Positions 5,675-14,702 of a stretch of 37,896 nucleotides of DNA are shown here, in pieces (within the stretch, counting starts at the first letter, position 1; each line of letters starts with the position of its first letter). A program made the position numbers and the translations under genes. The notes under the pieces were generated by a model. The model searched no databases, was not told the origin of the DNA, and saw only the letters and a program-made list of their open reading frames with translations. The stretch spans positions 1 through 37,896 of IMG/VR virus record IMGVR_UViG_3300043772_002320. One strand, written 5' to 3'. The DNA comes from a virus.

Positions 5675-7797
5675 AACCGGATTGTTGAGGCCAGCGGGAC
5701 AGCGGCGCGAGCCGCCTGCGACTGACGAATGGCGTTTTGTGCGCGGGTGGCCTGCAGCACGTTCAGGAGCCTCGTGATCTCGTCCGGGTTTATGGCCGTC
5801 TGACCGAGGATCGCGTTGGCTTCCTCGTCGTTCAGGACGCCCGTGCGCTTGGGGATGACCTTGGACAGACCGCGCGCCAGCCGACCGGGGACGCTCTGCG
5901 GGGACGAAAGTGCGTTGACGGCCTCGTCGACACCGGCCTCAATCGGGTCCTGCGGGTCGCTAAGGTCCTTCATCGCGGCGGTCTTGGGCGCCGTGCGCGA
6001 TTGGGCGGTGATGGCGTTGTTTCGCTCGGCCGCCTTCACCCGCGTGGCGGCGGACTTCACAAAGGCCGCGAAGCTGGCGTCGTCCGGGAAAGCCAAGGCG
6101 ATTTTCTCGCCAAGGTTCTGGTCCTCGGTGAGCCGGCGCATGACCGAGATGTCACCCTTTGCGCTCTTGACCTGCTTAAACAGCGCCTCGGCCACGCCCT
6201 TGCGGTAGTGAAGCATGGCCGCCGGGTCCATGGCCGCCAGTTCCTGCTGCACCTCCTCGGGCCAGACGCTGTTGTTGAGGACGTTCTTGCCCATTTCCAG
6301 AGCCGACTTGTTGTCGGCGTCGAGGCCGTATTGCTTCAGCCAGGCGTCGTAGTCGGCGAAGCCGCCGCGGTTGGGATCGCGGGCGTTGTCGCGGATGGCC
6401 CGGCCAAGGTCTTTCAGGGCAACGCCGGTGTCTCCGTCCCCGTTGCGGAACGCCCGATCCGCCCCCTTCAGCAGCTTCTCGGAAATGTTCTGCGCATCGC
6501 GGACCCGCAGGGTGACGCCCGAGGGCTTGTCCAGCACCTGATCCAGAACGCGCATGAGGTCGCCGGCCTGGTTGCGAATGGCCGGGTCTGTGTTGGCCCT
6601 CATGTTTTCGGCGGCGTCCTGAAGGGCGCTGCGGGCGCGGTCGGATCGCAGGGCGAGGATGGAGTTTTCGTCCAGAGTGACTAGATGCTCGCCCAGCTTC
6701 TCCATGCCGGAGCGCGCGTTGTCGCGCTGGGTGGTGATGAGGTTGTTCTGGTAGGAGAAGAAGTCACCCTTGGCCCCGAGGGCGCTTTGCACGTCCTGCG
6801 CCACGGCCTTGGCCGTTTGCGCCCTGTTGGCGTCCACCGCCCGACGCACCGCCGTCTGAGCGGCCCCAGGAGACGCTGCGGCGGCCTCGTAGACGCCGAA
6901 CAGGTTGTCCCCGCCTTGGTAGAGCGGGTTCTGGCCCGGCTTGAACTGGACCCCGGCGCGCACGTCCCGCTGAATGGCGCGATCAAGCGCACGGGCGACC
7001 TTCACTTCTGCGGGATTGGCGCGGGGTGGAGGTGGGGGCAGTCCGGTCCTCTCTGCTGCGCTGACGCCCATGGCGTTGACGCCCGCCGTCACGGCGTTCC
7101 GAATGTTCTCCGGAACCCGGTTCGCTACGGCCTGCACCATTGGCTGCACAGCCCCGGACACTGCCCTGAACGCGGGCGGCACTGCGGCGCCCACGCCGAA
7201 GCCAAAGGCTGCGCCGGGAAGAATGCCCTCGACGCCCTGGTCTCCGGCGCCGGCAAGACCCCCCGCCGCCGAGCCGGCCGTACCGGCCCGCAGCATCTGC
7301 GCGCCCATTCCGGCTCCGGGCTTGGCGATTGCCAGCGGCCCAAGAACCTTGTTCACCGGGGAAGCGATTGCGCCGACCACGGTTCCCGTTCCGGAGGCTA
7401 CCGGGTTGCTTCGTGCATAGCCTTGGCTGGCCTCGCGCTCCGCTTGAAGGACAGCCGCCTTCGCCTGCTGCGGGGTGTAGGACTTCTTGCCGAACAGGGC
7501 GCCGCCAAGGGCGTTGTTCACGGCGGTTTCAGCCATAGCGAGGTTGGCGTCGAGGTCGTCCGCGAAGTTGAAGCCGGCGCCTTGGCTAATGGAGCGGATG
7601 ATGCCCGGCGTAGAGGTGGCGCGGCGGCGAGCGTCGGCGAGGGCTTCCTGCTGCGGGTTTGCGGCTTTGGCCGGCTTTCCGCCAGCGTCGGGAAACTGCC
7701 GCAGGACCTCGGCTCGGATTTGCGCATCCGTTGCCCCCGCCGGGCCTTGGATGGTGTAGGTCCGGCCGTCCGGGGCCTTGATCGAGTAGGTGGGCAA
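5671..7797 (-). CDS. Large virion protein, probable DNA-ejection (internal) protein (708 aa)
   Basis: A 708-residue protein. The N-terminal ~40 residues (YSIKAPDGRTYTIQGPAGATDAQIRAEVLRQFPD) form a small domain common at the front of phage virion proteins. A Gly/Ala-rich amphipathic middle with membrane-like stretches follows (GTAGSAAGGLAGAGDQG, GAAFGFGVGAAVPPAF), then a long helical C-terminal region. This matches internal or ejection proteins of short-tailed phages that form a channel through the envelope. It is the largest gene here and lies between tail genes and lysis genes, as such proteins usually do. Confidence 0.7.
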   Translation of the reverse strand: MPTYSIKAPDGRTYTIQGPAGATDAQIRAEVLRQFPDAGGKPAKAANPQQEALADARRRATSTPGIIRSISQGAGFNFADDLDANLAMAETAVNNALGGALFGKKSYTPQQAKAAVLQAEREASQGYARSNPVASGTGTVVGAIASPVNKVLGPLAIAKPGAGMGAQMLRAGTAGSAAGGLAGAGDQGVEGILPGAAFGFGVGAAVPPAFRAVSGAVQPMVQAVANRVPENIRNAVTAGVNAMGVSAAERTGLPPPPPRANPAEVKVARALDRAIQRDVRAGVQFKPGQNPLYQGGDNLFGVYEAAAASPGAAQTAVRRAVDANRAQTAKAVAQDVQSALGAKGDFFSYQNNLITTQRDNARSGMEKLGEHLVTLDENSILALRSDRARSALQDAAENMRANTDPAIRNQAGDLMRVLDQVLDKPSGVTLRVRDAQNISEKLLKGADRAFRNGDGDTGVALKDLGRAIRDNARDPNRGGFADYDAWLKQYGLDADNKSALEMGKNVLNNSVWPEEVQQELAAMDPAAMLHYRKGVAEALFKQVKSAKGDISVMRRLTEDQNLGEKIALAFPDDASFAAFVKSAATRVKAAERNNAITAQSRTAPKTAAMKDLSDPQDPIEAGVDEAVNALSSPQSVPGRLARGLSKVIPKRTGVLNDEEANAILGQTAINPDEITRLLNVLQATRAQNAIRQSQAARAAVPLASTIRF

Positions 7798-7809
7798 TGG
7801 CCCCTCCTG

Positions 7810-8694
7810 TCAGTCGGTGCGGGTAGCCTTGCCCCAGCCACTGTTGGCGCGGGGCGGCGGAGGGACGGGCGGGGGCTTCTTCTGGCCGCCGCCGGAATAG
7901 CTGGACCACCACTGGTTGAACGCCGCGTCGGCCCCGTCAAGGTTCCCGCGCCGCTGATACCAGCGGTCGTTCCACGCCAGCTTGGCGTCCTTCCGGGACT
8001 TCTCCGGATCGTCGGAAGGCGTCCAGATAATCGCGTTCCCCGCATCGCCGCTGACGTTCTTCCGGGTCGCGCCGTCCGGGCTGCGGTAGAAGGCTCCGCG
8101 CGGGGCGGCGTCCCGGCTCTGGCCAGATGTCATGTCAAGGGGATTGGTCGGCGTCAGGCCCGGGGTCCGTTGAGCCATGATCTCGCGCACCACCCCGAGA
8201 TTTTCGCGCAGGTCTTCGGGCTGCATCCCCACATAGAGCGAGCCCAAGGCGCTTTCGAGCCGCCGCCCTTCGGCGTCGGACGCTGCGCCCAAGCCCGACG
8301 CGCCCGTGGGGGATTGCGCCTTGAGGGTCTCCATCTCGGTCCGGAAGACGTTGGACCTGAGCGGAAGGAGCTTGCGGTCGAGGGTGTATCCCGGCGTTCC
8401 GGGGCGACCATCCGGCGAGCGCCAGAGCGACATGATGCCGGGCGGCTTGATCTCGCCCGCGTCCATGGCGGCCCAATAGCCCGTCGCCTTTTCGGGGTTG
8501 GCGTCGAGGAAACTGCGGGCGGCGTCCACCTGACCCAGCCGCATCTGTGCGACCTTGAGTTGGTCGCCGGCGCGGGCCTTGCGCGCGACATATTCCTCGG
8601 TGGCGACGAAGTTCTTGCCGTCCCACACGCCGAGGTTTCCCCCGCCAAGGTCGTACTCGGCTCCGACAACGTAACGCTGCTGCGCTCGGGTCAT
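7810..8694 (-). CDS. Virion-associated hypothetical protein (294 aa)
   Basis: An unrecognised 294-residue protein in the ejection/tail block. It begins with a TRAQQRYVVGAEYDLGGGNLGVWDGKNFV β-like segment and has a charged helical middle (YVARKARAGDQLKVAQMRLG...). It ends in a proline-rich linker (PPPVPPPPR) after a W-rich portion (AWNDRWYQRR, NQWWSSYSGGG). There are no catalytic motifs. By neighbourhood it is probably an internal virion or tail component delivered with the DNA. Confidence 0.6.
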   Translation of the reverse strand: MTRAQQRYVVGAEYDLGGGNLGVWDGKNFVATEEYVARKARAGDQLKVAQMRLGQVDAARSFLDANPEKATGYWAAMDAGEIKPPGIMSLWRSPDGRPGTPGYTLDRKLLPLRSNVFRTEMETLKAQSPTGASGLGAASDAEGRRLESALGSLYVGMQPEDLRENLGVVREIMAQRTPGLTPTNPLDMTSGQSRDAAPRGAFYRSPDGATRKNVSGDAGNAIIWTPSDDPEKSRKDAKLAWNDRWYQRRGNLDGADAAFNQWWSSYSGGGQKKPPPVPPPPRANSGWGKATRTD

Positions 8695-8706
8695 GATATG
8701 TGCCTC

Positions 8707-9381
8707 CTAGAACCTGCGACCTGTGGCAACCGGGCCTGCCGGGGCCTCGCCCCCACCCCCACCAGACGCCGGCGGCCGGTTGGCGCGGATCATGCTGGCC
8801 TGCCCAGCGGCCCGCCGCTGTTCGGCCAGCGCGCCTTGAGCGTCGATCTGCCGTTCGGCCAGCGCCTCGGCGTAGGGGTCGGAGTAGAGTTCCTGCGTTT
8901 CGCCGGTCTGCGGGTTGATGCCCACGACGCCAGAGCGGGTGTTGAATAGGGACATGTTGGGCGCCGGGGGAGCCATGCGATCCGCCAGGGCGAAGGGCGC
9001 ATCGACGTTCCCACCCGCGCTGATGAACGACATAAGCGCCTCTCGCGTCCTCGGGTCCTGCAAGTCGAGGCCGGACGGACGAGGCGTCTGCCGCTGCATG
9101 GGGGCCATGCCGAACCGGGCGCCCGTCTCGTTCGCCGCGCCGATGAGCTGGTTGACCTGCGGGGTGTAGGTGTCCGGGGGCTGGATTTGGCCGATGAGGT
9201 CGTTGAAGGACGACAACATGGTCTGTTGCCGGGCGTCCTTTTCCTGACGCGCCTTGCGGCTTTGCACAAAACCGTAGGGGTCGCCGGGAACGAAGATGGA
9301 CAGGGTGGACAGCAGCGCCTGTCCGGCATCGCTATTGAGGAAGTTGCGGGCCGATTTGCCGGCCTTTCCAAGCATGGGCAT
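8707..9381 (-). CDS. Virion-associated hypothetical protein (224 aa)
   Basis: An unrecognised 224-residue protein. It has an amphipathic N-terminus (KSARNFLNSDAGQALLSTLSIFVPG), a central helical stretch rich in Gln and Arg, a likely flexible middle (RMAPPAPN), and a Gly/Pro-rich end (PPASGGGGGEAPAGP). It is encoded between two other Ala-rich virion proteins and is likely part of the same internal or ejection set. No function beyond that can be read. Confidence 0.6.
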   Translation of the reverse strand: MPMLGKAGKSARNFLNSDAGQALLSTLSIFVPGDPYGFVQSRKARQEKDARQQTMLSSFNDLIGQIQPPDTYTPQVNQLIGAANETGARFGMAPMQRQTPRPSGLDLQDPRTREALMSFISAGGNVDAPFALADRMAPPAPNMSLFNTRSGVVGINPQTGETQELYSDPYAEALAERQIDAQGALAEQRRAAGQASMIRANRPPASGGGGGEAPAGPVATGRRF

Positions 9382-9398
9382 GTGTGCTGGCCTTTCCC

Positions 9399-10523
9399 TT
9401 ACCTGCGCGCGCTGATCACGTTAGCGCCAGCGTTGATGAGATTGGTGATCGTCCCCCACGGGTCAAACTCCTTGGTTACGCCTTGAGCGGTGCCGCTTCC
9501 GGTGACAGTGCTGCCCGACAGGAGGTTCAGCGGAAGACCGCCGTAGGTCGAAGCGAGCTGCTGAAGAACAGTCAGCGGGGCCGCCGTTTGCGCTTGTTCA
9601 ATTGCTCGCTGATCCGCGCCCAACTGGCCCTGCAGGGTCAGGTTGGCCCGTTGCTCTGCGCCCATCGTCGTTCCGAGGCCCTGAAGGGCTCCACCGGCGG
9701 CTAGTTGGCGCGCGAGGGCGGTATCAGCCGCTGACGCATTGAACCGGCCCGCGTCGTTCATGGCGGTCATGTTGGCGAGGCCGAACTGGTTTTCCGCCGC
9801 CGCCCGGTCTGCCGCCGCCTGGTTCCTCGCCGCCGCATTGGCAAGGGCGGCCTGGTTCGCCGCTGCGGCCTGAAACTGCGCCGCCTGATTGCGGAACCCA
9901 GTGTCGGTAGCGGAGAGGCCCGTCGCCCGCGTGAACATCTGATCCCGCAGGTTGGCCGAGGTCGAGGCCCGGCCCCGCGCAAGGTCGCCTTCCGTCAGAG
10001 CGCGGGTAATCGCCGCGCCCGAGCCGCCAAAGGCCCCGCTCCGCGCTTCATCAAGCGCCTGATTGGCCCGCGTCGCCCCGGCCCCATAGTCAAAGTCGGC
10101 AAGAGCGGTGTTCACTACGTCCTGCTCATAGGGGCTCTTGTAGCGGTCGAGGCCTTCAAGCAGGGATGAGGCCGTATAGCCCTGCGAGCCAGCGTCAAAC
10201 GTGTCATAGCCCGTCGCCTCGCCCTGCGCAGCCTGATAGGTGTTCGCGCCACGTCCGGCGACACGCTTGAACACTCTCCCTGCGTTGCCATACAGGGATG
10301 ACAGCCCAAGGTTTCCCGCATCGTTAAACGCTTGGGTCTGCAACGCCGAAGGCCCGGAGACGAACGATTTGGGGTCGCGGGACAAAAGCCCCGTCAGCGC
10401 CCCACCAACACCCTCCAGCCCCTGCGTCACCCAAACGGGGTTGTTCGGGGTCGTAGTAGCGGTGTTGGTCGTCGTTGATGTCGAGGTTTTTTTCTTGCCG
10501 AAGATGCGGTCGAAAAATCCCAT
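9399..10523 (-). CDS. Ala/Gln-rich helical virion protein (374 aa), probable internal protein
   Basis: A 374-residue protein. It starts MGFFDRIFGKKK, with a short Thr/Asn-rich linker (STSTTTNTATTTPNN). It then has a very long Ala/Gln/Asn-rich helical region (residues ~200-290: FRNQAAQFQAAAANQAALANAAARNQAAADRAAAENQ in pieces), typical of rod-like internal or ejection proteins. It is in the same operon order as the two genes downstream and the tail gene upstream. The assignment rests on composition and context. Confidence 0.62.
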   Translation of the reverse strand: MGFFDRIFGKKKTSTSTTTNTATTTPNNPVWVTQGLEGVGGALTGLLSRDPKSFVSGPSALQTQAFNDAGNLGLSSLYGNAGRVFKRVAGRGANTYQAAQGEATGYDTFDAGSQGYTASSLLEGLDRYKSPYEQDVVNTALADFDYGAGATRANQALDEARSGAFGGSGAAITRALTEGDLARGRASTSANLRDQMFTRATGLSATDTGFRNQAAQFQAAAANQAALANAAARNQAAADRAAAENQFGLANMTAMNDAGRFNASAADTALARQLAAGGALQGLGTTMGAEQRANLTLQGQLGADQRAIEQAQTAAPLTVLQQLASTYGGLPLNLLSGSTVTGSGTAQGVTKEFDPWGTITNLINAGANVISARR

Positions 10524-10545
10524 TACCGGGCTCCGTTCTTGAAAG

Positions 10546-12345
10546 TCACCGCTGCCCCGCCGGGGTCACGTCGATGGTGGGGTTGCCCATGCGGACAAAG
10601 CTGGGCGAAGCCGAGCCGCTGAACCGCAGCTTGGCGAGGCGGCCCGTCGCGCGAAGGTCGGACTTGGACTGTCCTGGGGCCATGGTCTGCCCGGAGGTTG
10701 AGGTCTCCGAGGCCTGCGGATAGAACCGCGTCACCGCCGCCACCTCCACCGCGCCGACCTGGTCCTTGAAGTCGGGCCAGAGGGTTCGCAGCTGCATGGT
10801 CAGGGCGGGGTCGAGGTAGTTGTCCGCCGTCTCGATGAACCAGGAGAGGGCAGCGCCGTTCGCCGACTGGCCCTTCTCATGCCAGTAGAGGTTGCCTTGC
10901 GGATCCGCAGCGATCGGATAGCTGTTCGGGCTGGGCGGCGCGTCGGAATAGGCCGTCCGGGCCATGTTCCCGCGATACCAGGCGCTCTCCGGGGCGTTGA
11001 GCAGGGTCGGGATGTGCGCGGCGAGATAGCGCGAGCATTCCACCCCGTCCCGGGCGTCCGGATAGTCGATCCGGATTTCGTTGAAGAAGGCCGTCGAGCC
11101 CACCGTGATCTTGTCGGTCTGGGCCGGGGCCATGTTGTCGGCGAAGTCGTCTTGAATGGGGCAGGAGATGAGCGTCGGCTGCCCACCGAGCGTGTAGCCA
11201 TAGAACTGGAGGTTCGGGCCGACCCAGAAGGCCTGTTGACCCACCACCGTGAAGGCGTTCGGGCCGATGATCCCGCATTCCTCGCCCACCTGATCGAAGC
11301 GCCAGGGCTGGATGAGGGAGCCCACGAAAGTGCCGACGAACAGGCCCCCGGTCGTCCAGATCAGCAGGTTTTCGCCCATGACCGCGCCGCAAACAATGCG
11401 ACCGCCCCCCGGCAGGCGATACTCCCGCGCCGTCGTCGACGCCGCCGTGTTCCACACCGTGTTGTCGCCGACACTGGAATGGCGGATCACCAGCGGGTCA
11501 AAAGCGTAGGGCGAGGCCTCTTGATTGCAGCCTAGGGCAAACACCTGACGGGTAGGGGCCACCAGCGAGTACGTCACCTGAACCGGGGCATTGGCCACCA
11601 CCACCGCCCGGGATCCAGTGTTGTTCGTCCAGGCATAGATCGCCCCGTTGCGCGGGTTGGCGATCAGGTTCTGGCCCCAGGACGCCAGACTCCATGTCCG
11701 GGGGAAGAAGTCCGCCGTCGAGGGCGTTGACCACGTGCCGGTCCCGTAGGTTCCCGTTCCGTAGCCAGCCCCACCCGTGCCGTCGATGTTGCCCGCAGGA
11801 AGCGCCACCTGCGGGGTGACAATGACGCCGGTCCCGCCCCCGGTCGCGCCCGAGGTCGCGCTGGAGGTGAAGGTGTAGGTGTAGGAGTTGGCGTCCACCA
11901 CCGTGATGGTGAAGGTGCCGTTGGGGGTGATGCCGCCGACAGCCGCCGCGCCGGCCACGATGATGGACGTGCTGGACGTCAAACCGTGGTTGACATGGGC
12001 CACCGTCACCACCGCCGAGCCGTTCGTCACGGTCAGGGGGTTGGAGCCGAGCAGGGTCGGGGGTCCAAACGGCGTGATGTCGAAAACCGACCCGCCCTGA
12101 TAGACCTGAAGCGCCGAATGCGAGCCGGAGGCGATGTTGAGGACCGCCGCATTGTCCGTCCAGCCGAACAGCTTGCGGACCACGCCGGTGAAGGGTGAAT
12201 TGGTGATGGCTTCCCACCCGCCGATCACCTGCGCCCGGCCCCGCCAGAAGCGCACGTTGGAGCCGTCAGCCCACCGGCCAGCGGCGGAAAAGGTCGTGTC
12301 GTCGTTGTTCAGGCCCGGAGGCAGTTCGAGAACAACGCGGGCCAT
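10546..12345 (-). CDS. Large tail protein (599 aa), hub or stabilisation type
   Basis: A 599-residue protein beginning VLELPPGLNNDDTTFSAAGRWADGSNVRFWRG, a pattern I associate with short-tailed-phage tail hub/stabilisation (P22 gp10-like) proteins. The remainder is β-rich with repeated Trp/Gly strands. Residues ~102-176 form a self-contained β domain (NPLTVTNGSAVVTVAHVNHGL...) that also occurs in the 14010 gene; such segments are often labelled E1-FCCH-like in phage annotation. It is upstream of the internal proteins, as expected for the tail machine. Confidence 0.7.
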   Translation of the reverse strand: MARVVLELPPGLNNDDTTFSAAGRWADGSNVRFWRGRAQVIGGWEAITNSPFTGVVRKLFGWTDNAAVLNIASGSHSALQVYQGGSVFDITPFGPPTLLGSNPLTVTNGSAVVTVAHVNHGLTSSTSIIVAGAAAVGGITPNGTFTITVVDANSYTYTFTSSATSGATGGGTGVIVTPQVALPAGNIDGTGGAGYGTGTYGTGTWSTPSTADFFPRTWSLASWGQNLIANPRNGAIYAWTNNTGSRAVVVANAPVQVTYSLVAPTRQVFALGCNQEASPYAFDPLVIRHSSVGDNTVWNTAASTTAREYRLPGGGRIVCGAVMGENLLIWTTGGLFVGTFVGSLIQPWRFDQVGEECGIIGPNAFTVVGQQAFWVGPNLQFYGYTLGGQPTLISCPIQDDFADNMAPAQTDKITVGSTAFFNEIRIDYPDARDGVECSRYLAAHIPTLLNAPESAWYRGNMARTAYSDAPPSPNSYPIAADPQGNLYWHEKGQSANGAALSWFIETADNYLDPALTMQLRTLWPDFKDQVGAVEVAAVTRFYPQASETSTSGQTMAPGQSKSDLRATGRLAKLRFSGSASPSFVRMGNPTIDVTPAGQR

Positions 12346-12347
12346 GC

Positions 12348-12686
12348 TTAACTCCAGTCAGAGCGCGGGGGATAGACCCAACGCCGTTCATAGCGCTTTT
12401 CCTGCCCCGGAGGCGGGTCGTATTGGCCAGGCCTCTTGCCCTCGTCACGCTCGATGGCCTTTTCGCAATGGTCCGGGTCGATCCAGTCAAGGATTTTGCA
12501 CAGGACGCAGGCGAACTTGCGACCGCGCCGAACGTCCTTGGCGATGCGGGAGGACACGGTTTCATCCTCGTCCCCAGCGAAAATGACATTGACCAACTGA
12601 TCCACCGACACGAACAGCCGCCGGAAGTAGGTCAGGATCGGGCGTCCGGGGACGTAGGTTTCTTGCTGCGGAAATTCTTTCGTCAC
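12348..12686 (-). CDS. Conserved small phage protein with HCExAxxxD motif (112 aa)
   Basis: A 112-residue protein in the tail region. Key features are a hydrophobic N-terminal half (YFRRLFVSVDQLVNVIFAG), GDEDETVSSRIAKDV, a central CVLCKILDWIDPDHCEKAIERDEG block and a basic/proline-rich C-terminus. The DETxSSR ... HC..A.ERDEG pattern recurs in small proteins next to phage tail genes, often mislabelled. I know of no proven function. Its start overlaps the previous stop by four bases. Confidence 0.65.
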   Translation of the reverse strand: MTKEFPQQETYVPGRPILTYFRRLFVSVDQLVNVIFAGDEDETVSSRIAKDVRRGRKFACVLCKILDWIDPDHCEKAIERDEGKRPGQYDPPPGQEKRYERRWVYPPRSDWS

Positions 12687-13111
12687 GGACTTTCTCCAGA
12701 AAGGATTTGAGCCGCCCGCCCGGGTCCGATGAGGCCCGCGTCCTCAAGTTCCGGGATGCCCTCCTGAATGTCCGCGTCGGACAGGCGGATGATCGTCGCG
12801 GCGTCAAGCATGGCTTGATAGTCCTCGACTACCGGGTTCAGCTTCGCCGCCTGCCGGATGGCAATGCGCTCCGCCTGCGTAAACAGCCGCATGAAGTCGA
12901 CCTTGTGCAGTTCATCCACCGGGGGAGGCGGGGGCGGTTCAGGCGTGAAGGGGAAGAACCCCTGCCCGTCGAAGCCGAGTTCCTCGGCCGCCACGCCGAG
13001 AGCGGCGGTCAGGTCGGCAAGGCTGGCGTCCGCAAGGCCCACCAGAGCGGCAGGAAGCGGGGCCGGGTCGCCCATGTTGGTGCTGGGGAGGGTCTTGCGT
13101 TGGTAGAGCAT
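12683..13111 (-). CDS. Tail-fibre-adjacent hypothetical protein (142 aa)
   Basis: An unrecognised 142-residue protein. An Ala/Leu-rich N-terminal half is joined by a poly-proline linker (PEPPPPPPVDE) to a helical C-terminal domain (VDFMRLFTQAERIAIRQAAKLNPVVEDYQAMLDAATIIRLSD...). That C-terminal domain resembles short C-terminal or stand-alone modules beside phage tail fibres. It directly follows the Gly-rich adhesin-like gene (1-base overlap), so it could be a fibre assembly factor or a distal subunit. Confidence 0.6.
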   Translation of the reverse strand: MLYQRKTLPSTNMGDPAPLPAALVGLADASLADLTAALGVAAEELGFDGQGFFPFTPEPPPPPPVDELHKVDFMRLFTQAERIAIRQAAKLNPVVEDYQAMLDAATIIRLSDADIQEGIPELEDAGLIGPGRAAQILSGESP

Positions 13112-14010
13112 CAGGGGACCACCAGTGTGCCGCTAGTCGTGAAGGTGTGGACCCAGTAGCGGATGCCGCCACTGGTGTAGTTGGTGACAGTGCCGCCGGT
13201 GCAGAGTTGCGTCGGGCTGGCGTAGGACCAGATGAACGCGCCGTTCTTGCCATCACCGGCACCGTTTGAGCCGCCACCGCCTTGCCCGCCGTCGCCAAAA
13301 TTGACGCCGTTTGCGCCAAACACGCCATCTTGGCCGCCTTGGCCGCCTTGACCATAGGTAACGGCTGACCCGGTTATGCTGCTTGCGATCCCGGCTCCCC
13401 CGTTGGCAGGGCCGGACCCGCTGACGCGCTGCCCCGCTGCAAGTACGCCGCCGCCGCCGCAGGAGTCAGAGCCGGAGGACGAGGCCCCGTTAAATCCAAG
13501 GCCCGCAGTAGCCGCACCGCCAACCGTAGGCGCCCCGCTTACCGTGTTCCACGATCCACCGCCGCCAGAAGCGCCAGGGCGGCCCGCCGTAATCCCGCCG
13601 CCAAACTGGTTGCCCGCGCCGCCGCCGCCGCCGCCACCAGGCGCAGACAGGCCTAGCGCGGAACTTGCCTGTCCATCCGACCCGGCCAGTCCGCCACCCG
13701 AGCCACTTCCGCCGAGGCCGATGACAATGGCATATCTTCCCGACGCAAGGGAGGTTGAGCCGAGCCGCAGCGCGCCCGCACCACCACCACCGCCGTTGCC
13801 GCCAGGAGAGGATGTGAGGGGCTGACCGGAGCCACCACCACCGCCACCGCCAGCGAGGAGGTAAGAGCCCAAAAGCCCCGCCGCCTTCTTCCGCCCGTCC
13901 ATCCCCTGCGCCCGCAGGCCCATGCCGCCCATCGCCATGCTCTGAGAGCCAGCCGGGAGGGTCATGGATTGGGCTAGAAGGCCCGTAGGTCCGAGCGGCT
14001 GGGTGGGCAT
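13111..14010 (-). CDS. Glycine-rich fibre or adhesin-like protein (299 aa)
   Basis: A 299-residue protein. Residues ~53-260 are dominated by glycine runs (GGGGGGG, PGGNGGGGGAGA) separated by short variable stretches, with a C-terminal β segment (GGTVTNYTSGGIRYWVHTFTTSGTLVV). Poly-glycine rich domains of this kind form glycine-rich sandwiches at the tips of receptor-binding proteins (as in T-even-type gp38 adhesins) and are common in phage tail fibres. Its place in the fibre cluster supports a receptor-binding role. This is inference from composition and context. Confidence 0.65.
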   Translation of the reverse strand: MPTQPLGPTGLLAQSMTLPAGSQSMAMGGMGLRAQGMDGRKKAAGLLGSYLLAGGGGGGGSGQPLTSSPGGNGGGGGAGALRLGSTSLASGRYAIVIGLGGSGSGGGLAGSDGQASSALGLSAPGGGGGGGAGNQFGGGITAGRPGASGGGGSWNTVSGAPTVGGAATAGLGFNGASSSGSDSCGGGGVLAAGQRVSGSGPANGGAGIASSITGSAVTYGQGGQGGQDGVFGANGVNFGDGGQGGGGSNGAGDGKNGAFIWSYASPTQLCTGGTVTNYTSGGIRYWVHTFTTSGTLVVP

Positions 14011-14690
14011 CAGTAGCCGAAGCCCTGCGCGTCAAACACGATGCCGGTGTTGGTGACGCTGATGCCGACATACAGCGTCTCGTTGGGCGCCAGGATCAGG
14101 GGCGCGGAGTCCGTGTAGCCGAAGTCGCCGCCGGTCTGCGCCGTGGTCGCCGCGACCGTGTAGGCCGACAGGAGGGCGGACTTGATGAACCGCTTCGTCG
14201 TGCCGCCGTCCGGGCTGACGAACAGTTGCAGCTCGGTCGCCGTGTTGGTCGCCCGCGCAAGGGCCTTGATCGAGGTGATACGCGCCCCGTTCCGGCTTGT
14301 GCGGCTGTCCTGCACCGTCACCGCAGAGCCGCCGCCCGTCGCCGTCGAGGTGGCGTTCGAGCCGTGGGTGATGGTGTAGGTCGAGGAGGTCAGGACCGTC
14401 ACCTGATACGCCCCGGCAGGCGTAATCCCGCCGACCGCCGAAGCGCCCGCGATGGTGGTGGTGTCGCCCGTCGCAAAGCCGTGGGCGGCCTGCGTCACCG
14501 TCACGGTTGGCGAGCCGTTGGTCACGCTGAACGGGGCCGGGTTCAGGAGGTAGACCGGGGCCAGCAGGACCGTATTGGTCGGCGTGTCCGTGTAGGTGGT
14601 GTTCGCCGTGGTGGCGACCGCCGTCGCGCTCCAGATCTGCTGGGGCGTGACAATGCTATTCGGGGAGAGCGTCCCGTTCACAACAGGCAT
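14010..14690 (-). CDS. β-rich tail or fibre protein with shared FCCH-like domain (226 aa)
   Basis: A 226-residue β-rich protein. Residues ~51-126 (PAPFSVTNGSPTVTVTQAAHGFATGD...GGGSAVTV) match the domain at residues 102-176 of the 10546 tail protein in sequence and length. The C-terminal part (NTATELQLFVSPDGGTTKRF..., LILAPNETLYVGISVTN) looks like a jelly-roll-type virion β domain. It lies in the fibre cluster, with its stop next to the start of the Gly-rich gene. A role as fibre or decoration protein is likely. Confidence 0.6.
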   Translation of the reverse strand: MPVVNGTLSPNSIVTPQQIWSATAVATTANTTYTDTPTNTVLLAPVYLLNPAPFSVTNGSPTVTVTQAAHGFATGDTTTIAGASAVGGITPAGAYQVTVLTSSTYTITHGSNATSTATGGGSAVTVQDSRTSRNGARITSIKALARATNTATELQLFVSPDGGTTKRFIKSALLSAYTVAATTAQTGGDFGYTDSAPLILAPNETLYVGISVTNTGIVFDAQGFGY

Positions 14691-14702
14691 GGGCAGGAGT
14701 CC

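Noticed and set aside
6685-8949. A 754-codon + strand frame opposite the ejection-protein genes
   Set aside because: Low-stop artefact of GC-rich DNA; composition is Gly/Arg/Val filler without domains, and it spans several real gene boundaries.
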